Shown: positions 1-12,566, counted from the stretch's first letter. The stretch is DNA of 64,000 nucleotides from Platerodrilus igneus (GCA_036346225.1 JARFIW010001739.1:11883001-11947000); one strand, 5' to 3'. Program-made: numbers and translations. The notes: generated by a model from the sequence alone, not told the origin.

Positions 1-49
1 ACCACGAAAACTAGATCGCACATATAGTTCCAAATATAGAAAGTCAAAT

Positions 50-285
50 CAACAAAAACAATCAGTAAAGTAACGCGTAAGCAATAAAACCGTCCGTCAC
101 ATGTTCCGTAAAACGTTTATCTCACAAGACAAACAACTAAAAACACCATTAGTAAAGCGATGCGTAATCACTAAGTCAATGTTCCGTAAAAACTTTTATT
201 GTACAAGAAAAACAACTAAAAACAATTAGTAAGACACGCGTAAGCAATAAAAACCGTCCGTCACATGTTCCGTATTTTTAACGTA
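50..285 (+). repeat. Three tandem ~80-bp subrepeats at the 5' end of the LTR
   Basis: Three consecutive units share the words AACAACTAAAAACA, AGTAA, CGCGTAAGCAATAAAA and CATGTTCCGTA. The middle unit is the most diverged, and the first and third share CCGTCCGTCACATGTTCCGT. The same array recurs in the second LTR at about 4078-4315. Its place in U3 would suit an enhancer or protein-binding array, but that is inference. Confidence 0.7.
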
Positions 286-639
286 CGTAATACATCGGAA
301 CACAGAACAGAACTTTTCAACTCGTCGCTATTATGACCGCTTATCGACTTATTATCTCGACTGGTATAATAACCTCAGGAACCTCTAAAACGTGAATGTA
401 ACAATCGTATCTAATAATTAATTACAGGCTGTTTATCGTTTTCGATAAGTTGGAATTTATTTATTAATAAGAATCAAGCTTCAATTTATCTATCTTTTTA
501 AAATTAATACACGCGAGTTAAATTGCATACAATATGAAAACTATTCGGACGTATTTACTTGATACAACAGCGATTCAAAGGAAACGATGCAATCCACTCA
601 CTACAATACGACACCTTCGCCTAAGGAGTTAATAAATAT

Positions 640-1560
640 AAAAGATAGAAATAGGACTTGCAGAAAGGTATTTACTAATTTGAGAAAAAGCGTAAAAAGG
701 TTAAACTATTAAAAATGCACGTTACAATTTGTAATTTTTGGTTTATCAATGTATCATGGAATCTTACGTTTTTCGAGTAATTAAAGTATAAATTTATATA
801 AATAGCTCAAAATTGTACATAATGATAAAAAAATTTTCGGATTCGAGTTTTTTTCGTTTCTTTGCATTTTTTGCGAACATTTACTGTAGTAATGTATATT
901 TTCTTATGCCATCAGAAAGTAGAGATTTCAAAGAACAAAAAATCCACCGACTTTTTTAAAAAAGCAGATATTTTGACGTGCGAATTTTCGAATGAAAATT
1001 AGGGTGGTTTTTCGATATTAAGTTAAAATAAGGTGAAAAAATATATATTTTAAATCAAAAAAATTACAGGGTGTTTGGGATATAAAAAGGTATGTTTTCA
1101 GAAAATTTCGTGAAAAAAGAAATTTTTTTGTAAAAGATAAAAACAAAAAACTTGGCGATTTGAATTTTTCACATAAATTTTGAGGTTATGTAAAAAAGTG
1201 TAAATACAAAAGTTGTAGATCTTTTTATTACCTACAACTTTGCCACGTAACTTTGTTCCATAGGACTTGTAGTTTTGCCGGAAATCGAGAGAAACCGCTT
1301 TTTACCCTTAAAAATCACACTTTTCCACTTCCCAAGCTCAGATCGCCCGGAAATTAATTTTTCCTTTCATTTTTGTTATATTCTCTTCCTTTTCCAATAT
1401 GCTTCATACTACTATTGTTTTTTTTCGTTTCAAAATTTTGGACCCTTGTCTAATTCAAGTAGGTTAACTTTTCTTTGACCTTTTTAATCATATTATTTTA
1501 GATTATTTCTCTCGATCATTAGGAAAGTATTCGGGAAAATTATTTAATAGTTGTATCGAG
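640..1560. repeat. Candidate nested non-autonomous segment inside the LTR
   Basis: This block differs in texture from the rest of the LTR: long A and T runs, the phrase ACAGGGTGTTTGGGATA, and a short inverted repeat (AAGTTGTAG at 1210-1218 against CTACAACTT at 1232-1240). It resembles AT-rich non-autonomous insertions, but I could not find clear ends or a TSD. The same block is in copy B, so it predates the LTR duplication. Confidence 0.3.
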
Positions 1561-3046
1561 GCTTTCATAAACATAAACTAGTTTTAAAAGTTATTTTTAA
1601 GTTATAGCACATAAATGTCCTGGCACAAAGAATTTGGGGTCTAGTAAATTTTCTATAGCATTGAAGTTAAATGAAACGTTTCCTTCTGAGCAAAAGCGAT
1701 GTCAAACTAAAAGGTTCAAGATTTTTATTTTTCCTTGAAATTGCGGTGCGTTTAGATGACCAAAAGGCATCAGCTATCTTTTTATACATCACTGATCCGT
1801 CGCTTTCTACAATGTAACTTTTTAGAAAGTAGAGGAACTTTATAGCAAGAAACGGATAGAAGTTTATCAACATTTGACTTTAGTAACATGCTAACCCTGA
1901 GATCAAACTACGACGAGAGTTATCGTAAAGTAGTCGAAAAGCCTTTACTAATTTATTTCTAAACCTCAATGCACGTACACAATATTATACAAAAATTAAT
2001 TTCACTTGTATGTGGCCTACGATTCTGTAACCGGAACACTTTCGCAATGTTAATGTGTTCCAGGTCATAAACGTCATAATATGAAAGCCTTGCTTGTAAA
2101 AGTTTTTGGAAAAAATATATATAGTATAACGCGTTGTTGAAAGAATGCGAGATTGAAATAGAAGTCTCAAGATTTTTATCCTTTCTAAAATTGCGAAGCG
2201 TATAAAATGACCTCAAGGCGCTAACGCCATCCTTTTACACTTCATTGATTCACCGCTTGTATCATATACACTTTAGCAAACTAACACTTTTCCTGCCAGA
2301 AATGAATACAGTTTTGCTAACTTTATAACAGTGATAGATGTTGAACCCAAGTGGACCAATGAGGACCGTTTATTAATAATAGGATTGTGAAATACATTAT
2401 TCTCGTTTGAAATCCTTTCATGTCAGCTTTTAGTTGAATGGGCAAAATTGTAATATTCAAAATCAATTTGTAGTTTACGTCAAGGCGTACAGCCTATTGG
2501 ACTTAAGAATGTTATATCTACGGAAGATGCATTGGCTATACCAAAGGTTTTCATACAATGTCCATCTATAAAAGTGTATCCACTTTTGTTACTATAAGTC
2601 TTATTGTAGTACTGGTATTCTGTTCTATGAAATATGAGAAGGTTCCTTTGTGTTTCTAGACAGCTTATTATTTATGAATGCTGCATAAGTTCTTACATTT
2701 TCTGAAAGTGCTTTAGATAAATCTTGAATGTTAATACTCGTATTTTTACAAATCAGAGTCATCTCCAATATTTCAAGATTGCTGTAGTTGTATAGGATAC
2801 TAAGTTACGGTGCTTGTTTAGAATGGATTCCAGCATCTTATTTGATAGAAATTCGATGCTTTATATTGGAGTATTTATTTCTGAGTATTTTCAAAGCTCA
2901 ATTTATTTAATTATGACCTTGGCATATTCAACCAATAAATAATCTGATAATACTTACTTAGATTGGGTGTCGTTACAGTCGATTGAGAATATTCTTCTTG
3001 TGCTTAAAGAAATATCACTCTGTTAAATATATGCAGGCAGGGACAT

Positions 3047-3085
3047 TATAAATAGCCTAGGAGCCCCAAGAACCGGCAGTCAGTC
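3047..3085 (+). promoter_or_regulatory. LTR core promoter (TATA box plus initiator)
   Basis: TATAAATAG at 3047-3055 is followed about 33 bases later by the arthropod-type initiator TCAGTC at 3080-3085. An AATAAA at 3212-3217 would serve the R region. This places U3/R near 3082 and the R/U5 end before the primer-binding site. Copy B has the same promoter at 7077-7115. Confidence 0.7.
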
Positions 3086-3277
3086 AAAGTATTCAGCTTT
3101 AGCATTGAAGTTTTCTTAGGCGACTAATAATAGTTCTATTATTATTTTATTTTCGACTTATAATAATTAATACCAAGTTGCCAAAATTCCATTATAATTT
3201 CTGTTTAAGTTAATAAATTGTTACGAAGTTTTTGGAAAAGTTTTTAAAAACACCGCTCCCAATGCCAGAAACATAAC

Positions 3278-3724
3278 TAGCGCAGTCGGTAGGATGTCAA
3301 AAAGTCGCTAGGGAATTAAAAAAAATTAATGACGGTCTGGAACTTCAATTCCAAATTTGGCAGAACCCAAACAGAAGTTGGACGAGATACACGAATCGAT
3401 CAGATCCAACAAAACAAAACATTGGAGAAGATACAAACATTGATCGAATTCAAACAAAACCAACGTGGACAACGTACAGAAATCGACCGAGTCCACGAAA
3501 CCGACGAAGAAACTAATGTAAATTTATTCCTTAAAACCAATTGATTTTTGACAAACTATATTTGATATTCGCTAGTATTAGAAAAAAATTTTCATTTTAT
3601 TATTTTATATAAGTACAGATTCATTATTATTTTATTTAATTTTTTTACGAAAATAATTACTTGTCCATTACGAGAAATTATTTTCAAAATTTATTTTAAA
3701 AGAATTTATGTTTGGAACTTGGCA
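3278..3724 (+). other. Primer-binding site and leader after LTR copy A
   Basis: The sequence right after the LTR, TAGCGCAGTCGGTAGG (3278-3293), matches the tRNA-Ser-type primer site TGGCGCAGTCGGTAGG that I know from the 17.6/297 group, except for one base in the CCA-pairing triplet. The next 430 bp are non-coding leader. A 71-codon frame at 3329-3544 is rich in Q, T, R and E and is present in both copies; it matches nothing I know. The leader departs from the copy-B leader at 3724, where a deletion junction lies. Confidence 0.75.
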
Positions 3725-4028
3725 CACGTTACACTAATCACTAATTACTGGGGTTAGCAGCAGACATTATCACGCTGATGGAACCAGGTAGCATTGATAA
3801 ATTTCTTGTTAATTCTATTTCCTGAGACAATAATTCCGAAATATTTTGTAACACAAACTGTAGAGAAAAATAGTAATAAGAATTTAGAATCACGTGCTTT
3901 CAAGGCACGATGTAATGCATGTCATCTGATCCATTTCAGATTCTTTGTTGTTCGAAAATTCAGAAACCACAGCATCGCCGCACTTAAACAATCCAAAGCA
4001 TGCGCCACTCTCACAAAAAAAAAAGGGG
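3725..4028 (+). other. 3' internal remnant and polypurine tract between the LTRs
   Basis: This is the only internal sequence other than leader between the two LTRs. It ends in ten A and four G (4015-4028) immediately before the second LTR, a convincing polypurine tract for plus-strand priming. All gag and pol are missing here, so the first unit is an internally deleted derivative. A short frame at 3794-4042 runs into the LTR and is not credible as a gene. Confidence 0.7.
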
Positions 4029-7000
4029 ACCACGAAAACTAGATCGCACATACAGTTCCAAATATAGAAAGTCAAATCAACAAAAAAACAATCAGTAAAG
4101 TAACGCGTAAGCAATAAAAACCGTCCGTCACATGTTCCGTAAAACGTTTATCTCACAAGACAAACAACTAAAAACACCATTAGTAAAGCGATGCGTAATC
4201 ACTAAGTCTATGTTCCGTAAAAACTTTTATTGTACAAGAAAAACAACTAAAAACAATTAGTAAGACACGCGTAAGCAATAAAAACCGTCCGTCACATGTT
4301 CCGTATTTTTAACGTACGTAATACATCGGAACACAGAACAGAACTTTTCAACTCGTCGCTATTATGACCGCTTATCGACTTATTATCTCGACTGGTATAA
4401 TAACCTCAGGAACCTCTAAAACGTGAATGTAACAATCGTATCTAATAATTAATTACAGGCTGTTTATCGTTTTCGATAAGTTGGAATTTATTTATTAATA
4501 AGAATCAAGCTTCAATTTATCTATCTTTTTAAAATTAATACACGCGAGTTAAATTGCATACAATATGAAAACTATTCGGACGTATTTACTTGATACAACA
4601 GCGATTCAAAGGAAACGATGCAATCCACTCACTACAATACGACACCTTCGCCTAAGGAGTTAATAAATATAAAAGATAGAAATAGGACTTGCAGAAAGGT
4701 ATTTACTAATTTGAGAAAAAGCGTAAAAAGGTTAAACTATTAAAAATGCACGTTACAATTTGTAATTTTGGTTTATCAATGTATCATGGAATCTTACGTT
4801 TTCGAGTAATTAAAGTATAAATTTATATAAATAGCTCAAAATTGTACATAATGATAAAAAAATTTTCGGATTCGAGTTTTTTTCGTTTCTTTGCATTTTT
4901 TGCGAACATTTACTGTAGTAATGTATATTTTCTTATGCCATCAGAAAGTAGAGATTTCAAAGAACAAAAAATCCACCGACTTTTTTAAAAAAGCAGATAT
5001 TTTGACGTGCGAATTTTCGAATGAAAATTAGGGTGGTTTTTCGATATTAAGTTAAAATAAGGTGAAAAAATATATATTTTAAATCAAAAAAATTACAGGG
5101 TGTTTGGGATATAAAAAGGTATGTTTTCAGAAAATTTCGTGAAAAAAGAAATTTTTTTGTAAAAGATAAAAACAAAAAACTTGGCGATTTGAATTTTTCA
5201 CATAAATTTTGAGGTTATGTAAAAAAGTGTAAATACAAAAGTTGTAGATCTTTTTATTACCTACAACTTTGCCACGTAACTTTTTTCCATAGGACTTGTA
5301 GTTTTGCCGGAAATCGAGAGAAACCGTTTTCTACCCTTAAAAATCACACTCTTCCACTTCCCAAGCTCAGATCGCCCGAAAATTATTTTTCCTTTCATTT
5401 TTGTTATATTCTCTTCCTTTTCCAATATGCTTCATACTACTATTGTTTTTTTTTCGTTTCAAAATTTTGGACCCTTGTCTAATTCAAGTAGGTTAACTTT
5501 TCTTTGACCTTTTTTAATCATATTATTTTAGATTATTTCTCTCGATCATTAGGAAAGTATTCGGGAAAATTATTTAATAGTTGTATCGAGGCTTTCATAA
5601 ACATAAACTAGTTTTAAAAGTTATTTTTAAGTTATAGCACATAAATGTCCTGGCACAAAGAATTTGGGGTCTAGTAAATTTTCTATAGCATTGAAGTTAA
5701 ATGAAACGTTTCCTTCTGAGCAAAAGCGATGTCAAACTAAAAGGTTCAAGATTTTTATTTTTCCTTGAAATTGCGGTGCGTTTAGATGACCAAAAGGCAT
5801 CAGCTATCTTTTTATACATCACTGATTCGTCGCTTTCTACAATGTAACTTTTTAGAAAGTAGAGGAACTTTATAGCAAGAAACGGATAGAAGTTTATCAA
5901 CATTTGACTTTAGTAACATGCTAACCCTGAGATCAAACTACGACGAGAGTTATCGTAAAGTAGTCGAAAAGCCTTTACTAATTTATTTCTAAACCTCAAT
6001 GCACGTACACAATATTATACAAAAATTAATTTCACTTGTATGTGGCCTACGATTCTGTAACCGGAACACTTTCGCAATGTTAATGTGTTCCAGGTCATAA
6101 ACGTCATAATATGAAAGCCTTGCTTGTAAAAGTTTTTGGAAAAAATATATATAGTATAACGCGTTGTTGAAAGAATGCGAGATTGAAATAGAAGTCTCAA
6201 GATTTTTATCCTTTCTAAAATTGCGAAGCGTATAAAATGACCTCAAGGCGCTAACGCCATCCTTTTACACTTCATTGATTCACCGCTTGTATCATATACA
6301 CTTTAGCAAACTAACACTTTTCCTGCCAGAAATGAATACAGTTTTGCTAACTTTATAACAGTGATAGATGTTGAACCCAAGTGGACCAATGAGGACCGTT
6401 TATTAATAATAGGATTGTGAAATACATTATTCTCGTTTGAAATCCTTTCATGTCAGCTTTTAGTTGAATGGGCAAAATTGTAATATTCAAAATCAATTTG
6501 TAGTTTACGTCAAGGCGTCCAGCCTATTGGATTTAAGAATGTTATATCTACGGAAGATGCATTGGCTATACCAAAGGTTTTCATACAATGTCCATCTATA
6601 AAAGTGTATCCACTTTTGTTACTATAAGTCTTATTGTAGTACTGGTATTCTGTTCTATGAAATATGAGAAGGTTCCTTTGTGTTTCTAGACAGCTTATTA
6701 TTTATGAATGCTGCATAAGTTCTTACATTTTCTGAAAGTGCTTTAGATAAATCTTGAATGTTAATACTCGTATTTTTACAAATCAGAGTCATCTCCAATA
6801 TTTCAAGATTGCTGTAGTTGTATAGGATACTAAGTTACGGTGCTTGTTTAGAATGGATTCCAGCATCTTATTTGATAGAAATTCGATGCTTTATATTGGA
6901 GTATTTATTTCTGAGTATTTTCAAAGCTCAATTTATTTAATTATGACCTTGGCATATTCAACCAATAAATAATCTGATAATACTTACTTAGATTGGGTGT

Positions 7001-7307
7001 CGTTACAGTCGATTGAGAATATTCTTCTTGTGCTTAAAGAAATATCACTCTGTTAAATATATGCAGGCAGGGACATTATAAATAGCCTAGGAGCCCCAAG
7101 AACCGGCAGTCAGTCAAAGTATTCAGCTTTAGCATTGAAGTTTTCTTAGGCGACTAATAATAGTTCTATTATTATTTTATTTTCGACTTATAATAATTAA
7201 TACCAAGTTGCCAAAATTCCATTATAATTTCTGTTTAAGTTAATAAATTGTTACGAAGTTTTTGGAAAAGTTTTTAAAAACACCGCTCCCAATGCCAGAA
7301 ACATAAC
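4029..7307 (+). repeat. Very long LTR (copy B) of the 17.6-like element
   Basis: This is a near-perfect repeat of copy A with the same subrepeat array, TATA box (7077-7085), initiator (7110-7115) and polyadenylation signal. It is preceded by the polypurine tract and followed by the primer-binding site at 7308-7323. It serves as the 5' LTR of the longer internal region that follows. The LTR - deleted body - LTR - longer body order could come from recombination between LTRs or from tandem integration. A mis-joined assembly is the alternative. Confidence 0.8.
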
Positions 7308-9033
7308 TAGCGCAGTCGGTAGGATGTCAAAAAGTCGCTAGGGAATTAAAAAAAATTAATGACGGTCTGGAACTTCAATTCCAAATTTGGCAGAACCCAA
7401 ACAGAAGTTGGACGAGATACACGAATCGATCAGATCCAACAAAACAAAACATTGGAGAAGATACAAACATTGATCGAATTCAAACAAAACCAACGTGGAC
7501 AACGTACAGAAATCGACCGAGTCCACGAAACCGACGAAGAAACTAATGTAAATTTATTCCTTAAAACCAATTGATTTTTGACAAACTATATTTGATATTC
7601 GCTAGTATTAGAAAAAAATTTTCATTTTATTATTTTATATAAGTACAGATTCATTATTATTTTATTTAATTTTTTTACGAAAATAATTACTTGTCCATTA
7701 CGAGAAATTATTTTCAAAATTTATTTTAAAAGAATTTATGTTTAAAAATGATTTTCTGAAAACAAGGAAACTAAAATGACGCATTACATGCCCAAATTAG
7801 ATAATTATTACGAATTATTATCAAAATACCTAGCGCACAATTATTAAATAAACCAAAACGTAACCAACGTAAAAATTATCGAAAACCAAACGAAAACAAA
7901 TTTAAAATACCAAAAATAAAACGTATTTAATTTACAATTTTTATTTAATACCAAAAACTAATGTATAAAATGCAACTAATTATAGACACGATTATTCAAA
8001 CGTAACCTTCACCGTACTTCTATAAATTATAGAAACGCACTTTATAATCTATTAATAAATTAATCCGTTACGAATTAAGACAAAGCATATAAAATTACGA
8101 CCATTACTGAATAAAGATCATTCACACATCGCAACTTCATAAATATTTCAGTACAACTACTGAATAAAAACCTTTTAGAAAAGCTATTGCAAGCTTTATA
8201 TTTGCATTACTGAAAACGCACATCGCAACTGTATAAATAGCAATTATTAAACAACATTTTATGCAGCAATTAACGAAGTAAAAGACGCGATTTATTAAAT
8301 TAACAGAGACTGAAAACAAAAGCTATTCAGAAAAATGAAATAAAGTATAATTGTATATTTAATTATACCAAAGCATTACGCAAAGTATTTAAAACTATTT
8401 ACAAAGACTAAAACTACACCCTCAGTAGATTAAAACTTTGTTATTTAAACGAGTTTATTGTACAAATTACAAAGGAGATTTTTGATGCAACTACTGTAAC
8501 AAAACGGTAGACTGAAAACTTGCAATTTTATATTTAACACTCAAGGTGACGAGACAGAGAACGCTTATAAATTACAACACCCACGGAAAAGAGATAATTA
8601 AAACAGACTCAATTAAATCAGCAAAACTAAAATAAAAACATAACTGGCGCGAAGACATACAAAGTGGAGTAATTACCGCGAGATTTTATTAATTCACTAC
8701 GAAATCTTTCAGAAAGCAAAACTAAAGAATTTACGAAAAATTAACATTTGCAACGTATAATTAAACGAACTCAAGGTTACATCAAGTAACTAGACATTAT
8801 TGAGCATAAATCTCTCAATTCAAATTACAACACCGTATAATTAAGTACAAAAAAAGCAACTCGATCTTTTAAATAACCTAAAACGACTCAAGTTAAAAAT
8901 AACAAATAACCCGACGCAATGTAAATTGAAAAGTAATAAACCAAACCAAAAAGTAACAATACAAACCGAGAAATAAATCTCAATTTTTACAAAATTTCAA
9001 ATGAATTAAAATCGAAAGCAACCCTTAACAATA
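7308..9033 (+). other. Primer-binding site and long leader before gag
   Basis: The first 430 bp match the copy-A leader. After 7744 the leader continues uniquely, is A/C-rich on the plus strand and has no long frame. Internal near-repeats occur, for example CACATCGCAACT followed by ATAAATA near 8126-8148 and 8220-8240. A leader of 1.7 kb is long for this family, so part of it may be lost coding sequence or an insertion. Confidence 0.6.
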
Positions 9034-10204
9034 ATGAGTGCAGATATGAAAATTTATCTTAAAACCATCCCCACCTTTAACGGAGAATAAGCTTTGCAAT
9101 TGAATTTTATTACAGCATGCGAAATATTTTTAAAAAGCTTCTACATACCCGGAGATAACGAAATAAATATATTACTTTTACGCCTCGTAATAAGTAAACT
9201 GAACGGACGGGCACTAACACTAATTGCCAGCCGAGATGACCTTAAAAATGGAAAGCCTTAAACGGATACTAATCGCATATTTTGGAGACCAAAGAAACAT
9301 AAAATGCCTTATACGCGACCTAATAAACCTTAGGATGGAAAACAACCCATTCCCGTACCAATTCGGAATGAAATGCCAAGATGTGAGACGTCTAATCTTA
9401 ACAAATTTAAAAATCGAAGAACCCAATCAAAATATCCGACATTTAAAAACAGAAATGTATGACGAAATGGAACTGGACACCTATATAAACGCATTACTAG
9501 AACAACTATCAGATAAAATCAGATTCCAACGTCCCCAGAATTTAAAAAAAGCCATGAATATGATCATAGAGGAAGAAAACGTAATGTACTATCAAAACAG
9601 ACTATATAACCCTAAAGCAAATAAAAGCTATTCACCAATAAAAACCATACAAGACAAACAATCGCCCAACAAAAATTCACACCATTCAATGCACAAATGA
9701 ATCAACCGCGAATTAATGACCCAATTTTAATAACACAAATTTTAATAATCAATTTAAATAATTTCCAAAACGGTTAGCTCAAGTTATGCGAAATCCGCAC
9801 TTTAACCAAGATTCAACCAAAACGTAAACCAACAAAGACCAGCATTCAGCGCGAACCCTATTAGAAATACACCAATGACAAATAATAATAACAATCCTAA
9901 TAGCTATTACAAACCAACGCCCATGGATACCTCATTTGGTAACACTAGACAAAATATAAAAATAAAGCACATCCAACCAATTCACAATCAAAAACGCAAA
10001 TTTACATCGGAAGAACTATTTCATCAAGAAGTAGAAAAATGTGAAAATGACCAGAATAATTACATTCAGCTCAGTACGGACGATGAATCAAACCATTCAG
10101 AAAATTACAAACGTGACGAACCATGCGAAGATTATGACGAGGACGACGAAGAAAACGCGTGCTCAAATTTTCAGATAGACCTATTTATAAACGACCAAAC
10201 TTAA
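9034..10204 (+). pseudogene. gag: Gag of the 17.6-like gypsy element (broken)
   Basis: Gag forms the particle and binds the element RNA. The likely start is ATG 9034; eighteen codons on, after IPTFNGE, lies an in-frame TAA (9088). The frame then carries a recognisable gypsy Gag core until a one-base shift near 9240, beyond which it continues through 9700 (AYFGDQRNIKCLIRDLIN, LRMENNPFPYQFG). A third part (about 9875-10204) has the proline-rich PMDTSFG segment and an EELFHQE motif typical of the Gag tail in 17.6 relatives, ending in an acidic stretch. I see no CCHC zinc knuckle, which fits this subgroup. The product would be non-functional. Confidence 0.8.
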
Positions 10205-10400
10205 TAAATTTAAATAACATAAATCACCTAGTACTGCCATATATAGAAATACCACATGCCGAACTTAAACTATTAATCGACACCGGATCCTCCAAAACAC
10301 CAATTAGCTCCCGAACCGTTAAAAAACACTATTTAGAGTATCTAGAGAGAGAACCATTTAAAATTAAAACAGCCCATCAAACGACCCTACACCAATTCGT
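10159..10400 (+). pseudogene. pro: Retropepsin-type protease of the 17.6-like element (truncated)
   Basis: The frame overlaps the end of gag by about 46 bases, as expected for a frameshifted Gag-Pro junction. It contains LPYIEIPHAELKLLIDTGSS, which carries the catalytic Asp-Thr-Gly of clan AA aspartic proteases, followed by the flap-side segment. Homology stops near HQFVA, about 100 residues short of the end, where unrelated BEL/Pao-like sequence begins. No reverse transcriptase of this copy is found downstream. The element at 54195-64000 has the same domain and can be used to see what is missing. Confidence 0.75.
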
Positions 10401-10539
10401 AGCTTTATTATTATTGGTTTGATTATAACAGTATTGGATTGATATATGCCTGGCTAGCGTCCAGATGATTTTAACTGTGTTTTGTTTACTGCTGATCTTT
10501 AAATTTGAGTAGGATAGTATTTACAACTTATTAATTTAT

Positions 10540-10597
10540 AAGTATATACCTCTAGTGATATTCAAATTAATATGAATATCACTAGAGGTATATACTT
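10540..10597. repeat. Perfect 25-bp palindrome arms, 8-base loop
   Basis: Arm 10540-10564 is the exact reverse complement of 10573-10597, separated by AATTAATA. It lies just downstream of the break in the gypsy protease. A perfect hairpin in such decayed surroundings is either young or maintained; I cannot assign it to an element. Confidence 0.9.
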
Positions 10598-11207
10598 TAA
10601 CCCAACAAAAATCTATTTTAGGGATTTATAAGTTTTGTACTTGAATTACCTTTGTTGAAATAAATTGGATAGTTTGGTTGTTGAAAAAGTTAGTTTCTTA
10701 TTTCTTGGTATAGTGAATTACCTTGGGTTGACCTGAGAACCGCGAAACTTCCTCGTTGTTTCTGCCTACTTCTACGTTTTTGGCGCCATTATGGTACTTA
10801 GTTCTGGCTCTTTGGACCTATCTGCTTGTTCCTTACGGTCTCTGAAAGGTATCGTCGAACCTACTACTTATTGACTCTCATCTGAACTACATCAGGGAAC
10901 TAATCGTCATCGTAACTTTAAAGAACGCATTATATCATTAAATATCGCTATTTTACCGTGACAAGTTTCTGAGAAATTAGATCCGACCACTTCTAATCAG
11001 TGGGAAATATTAAATAATAACTTTAATTCAGATCTATGGTTACACCGTCGGAAATCAAGAATTTTTCACAAATTAAGTAACTTACTTTACTAACAAAACC
11101 AGTTAATGGTTTTCTGGAAAAGCCCATTGTTATTCAAAATCATTCCTTCAAGCGCGGTTTGCAAACATGATCGATATCTCTCAAAATGTGATACCTTCCT
11201 TAAGTTG

Positions 11208-11794
11208 AAGCCCCAAGACAAGTCAAGGCTTTTAACGATTGTTTCAATTGTTTAAGTAAGGGGTACGTGAGATCACATGCAAGTCTAGATTTACATGTAG
11301 GACTTGCAAGCCAATCTCCATTCATTACTTCCTGTTGTTTCTATCCCAACTTCTAACGTTCATATTCTAATTCTGCTAGTATAATTTCACAAGCCTCTGT
11401 TACACCGACTCCCGCAATATACGCTTTCCGTTCCAACACGTTTAAATTTCTTCTTCCTACTGCCAATTGTAAAGCTCTGGACTCTTCTGGAAAGCTTCGG
11501 AAAGCCAATCAAACGTTGTCCGCGCTGATATACACAAAGTTAAAAGTACCCATGCCATAAGCGAATATTTCCGTGTTAGGATTGATTTGTTCTCTTTCCC
11601 ACATTCACTCAAGATGCGATTTGGAGTTGCTCGCATGGCGAACTTCCTTCAAGATCAAACTTTCTTGTTTTTGGCCAGATGAAATCTCAAGTACAATTGT
11701 TTCTTTCAAGAAGAATGGGTTTAATATTACGATCTTTAATAATGTTCATTTATTGGATCACTTATTTGATCAATCAGGCAAAATTGATATATGA
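11208..11794 (+). pseudogene. BEL/Pao Gag knuckle, protease and pol N-terminal remnant
   Basis: Around 11240-11330 a translated stretch reads FNCLSKGY..., matching the CLNCLSKGH zinc-knuckle line of the BEL/Pao Gag at 43054-43095. Near 11455-11500 LLPTA followed by LDSSGK corresponds to the protease lead-in. The 73-residue frame 11573-11794 contains HIHSRCDLELLAW, aligned with CIHSRCDVKLQAL in the later element. Order and spacing agree with BEL/Pao, but the frames are broken in many places. Confidence 0.6.
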
Positions 11795-12566
11795 TTGGTT
11801 TTTCTATTTCCTTTGAACTTCTATATATAGGACAAATATAGAAAGGTCCCAACCTTGCGAATTTTCAAAAACTCGTATCGGTTGGATATTTTTGTTTCTG
11901 TATATACCAACGCCGACATTCGAATACAACGCCATCTTTCAACTATTTCTGTTGCATCATGACAATTAACTCGCTTTCGGGAACTTGAGAATTACCCAAC
12001 AGACAACATTTTTTCTACAGAATAAAAAAAGTGTGGGCAGCGTTACATCGAAAATACTCACAGAGAGTCGTTTCTATTCCGATTAAATAAAATTTTGAAG
12101 TATTTGGAAATTCCACTGCTGTGGCACAAAATGGGTTTTATCATTGTAGCGACGCCTTCAGGATAATCAAGAACTATAACATTGCTATGCAGCTTTCATG
12201 TAGGAATTTCTAGCATTAGGTTAAACTCCTGTCAAATCCCGACCAGGAGGAGATTTTATATTATTTAGCCCATCACAAAGTGCTGAAAGAAGACTCGCTA
12301 ACAACCAAGTCTTATGTAGTATTTACGATTCTCAAACAACCAAAACAGACGCTTCTCTTAATAACATTTAGATGATAGGTGCGACATTTCGCGAGATACC
12401 TTCTCTATTCTAGTTCGATTTCGGAAATATCTTTATACCCTATCGACCAATATAGAAAAATGTATAGGCAGGCTTGAGTACAATCTTCACAGCGACTACT
12501 GTAATATATTTTATTGCGACTTTCACCAACGGACCAAATCAAATCGCACGATTTTGACACTGTCAT

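Larger units (their letters stand above)
1..3277 (+). repeat. Very long LTR (copy A) of a 17.6-like Ty3/gypsy element
   Basis: The window starts exactly at the first base of a sequence that recurs at 4029. The right border is set by a primer-binding site at 3278 and the left border by a polypurine tract just before the second copy, so the repeat is an LTR of about 3.28 kb. LTRs of 17.6/297 relatives are usually a few hundred bases. By eye the two copies differ at only about twenty sites in 3.7 kb, mostly single substitutions and homopolymer steps, which suggests a recent event. Inside are a triple subrepeat near the left end, AT-rich filler, a pair of related blocks near 1690-1860 and 2150-2290, and a promoter near 3047. 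I see no conserved protein; short reading frames here are incidental. Confidence 0.8.

Noticed and set aside
1275..1478. 67-residue frame in the LTR, repeated at 5304-5507
   Set aside because: The two copies diverge through indels that change the frame, and the residues are Phe/Ser-rich as expected from T-rich DNA; no domain.
1959..2216. Overlapping minus-strand frames in the LTR (also 5989-6246)
   Set aside because: Conserved only because the whole LTR is duplicated; the diverged relative at 24490-25130 does not keep the frame.
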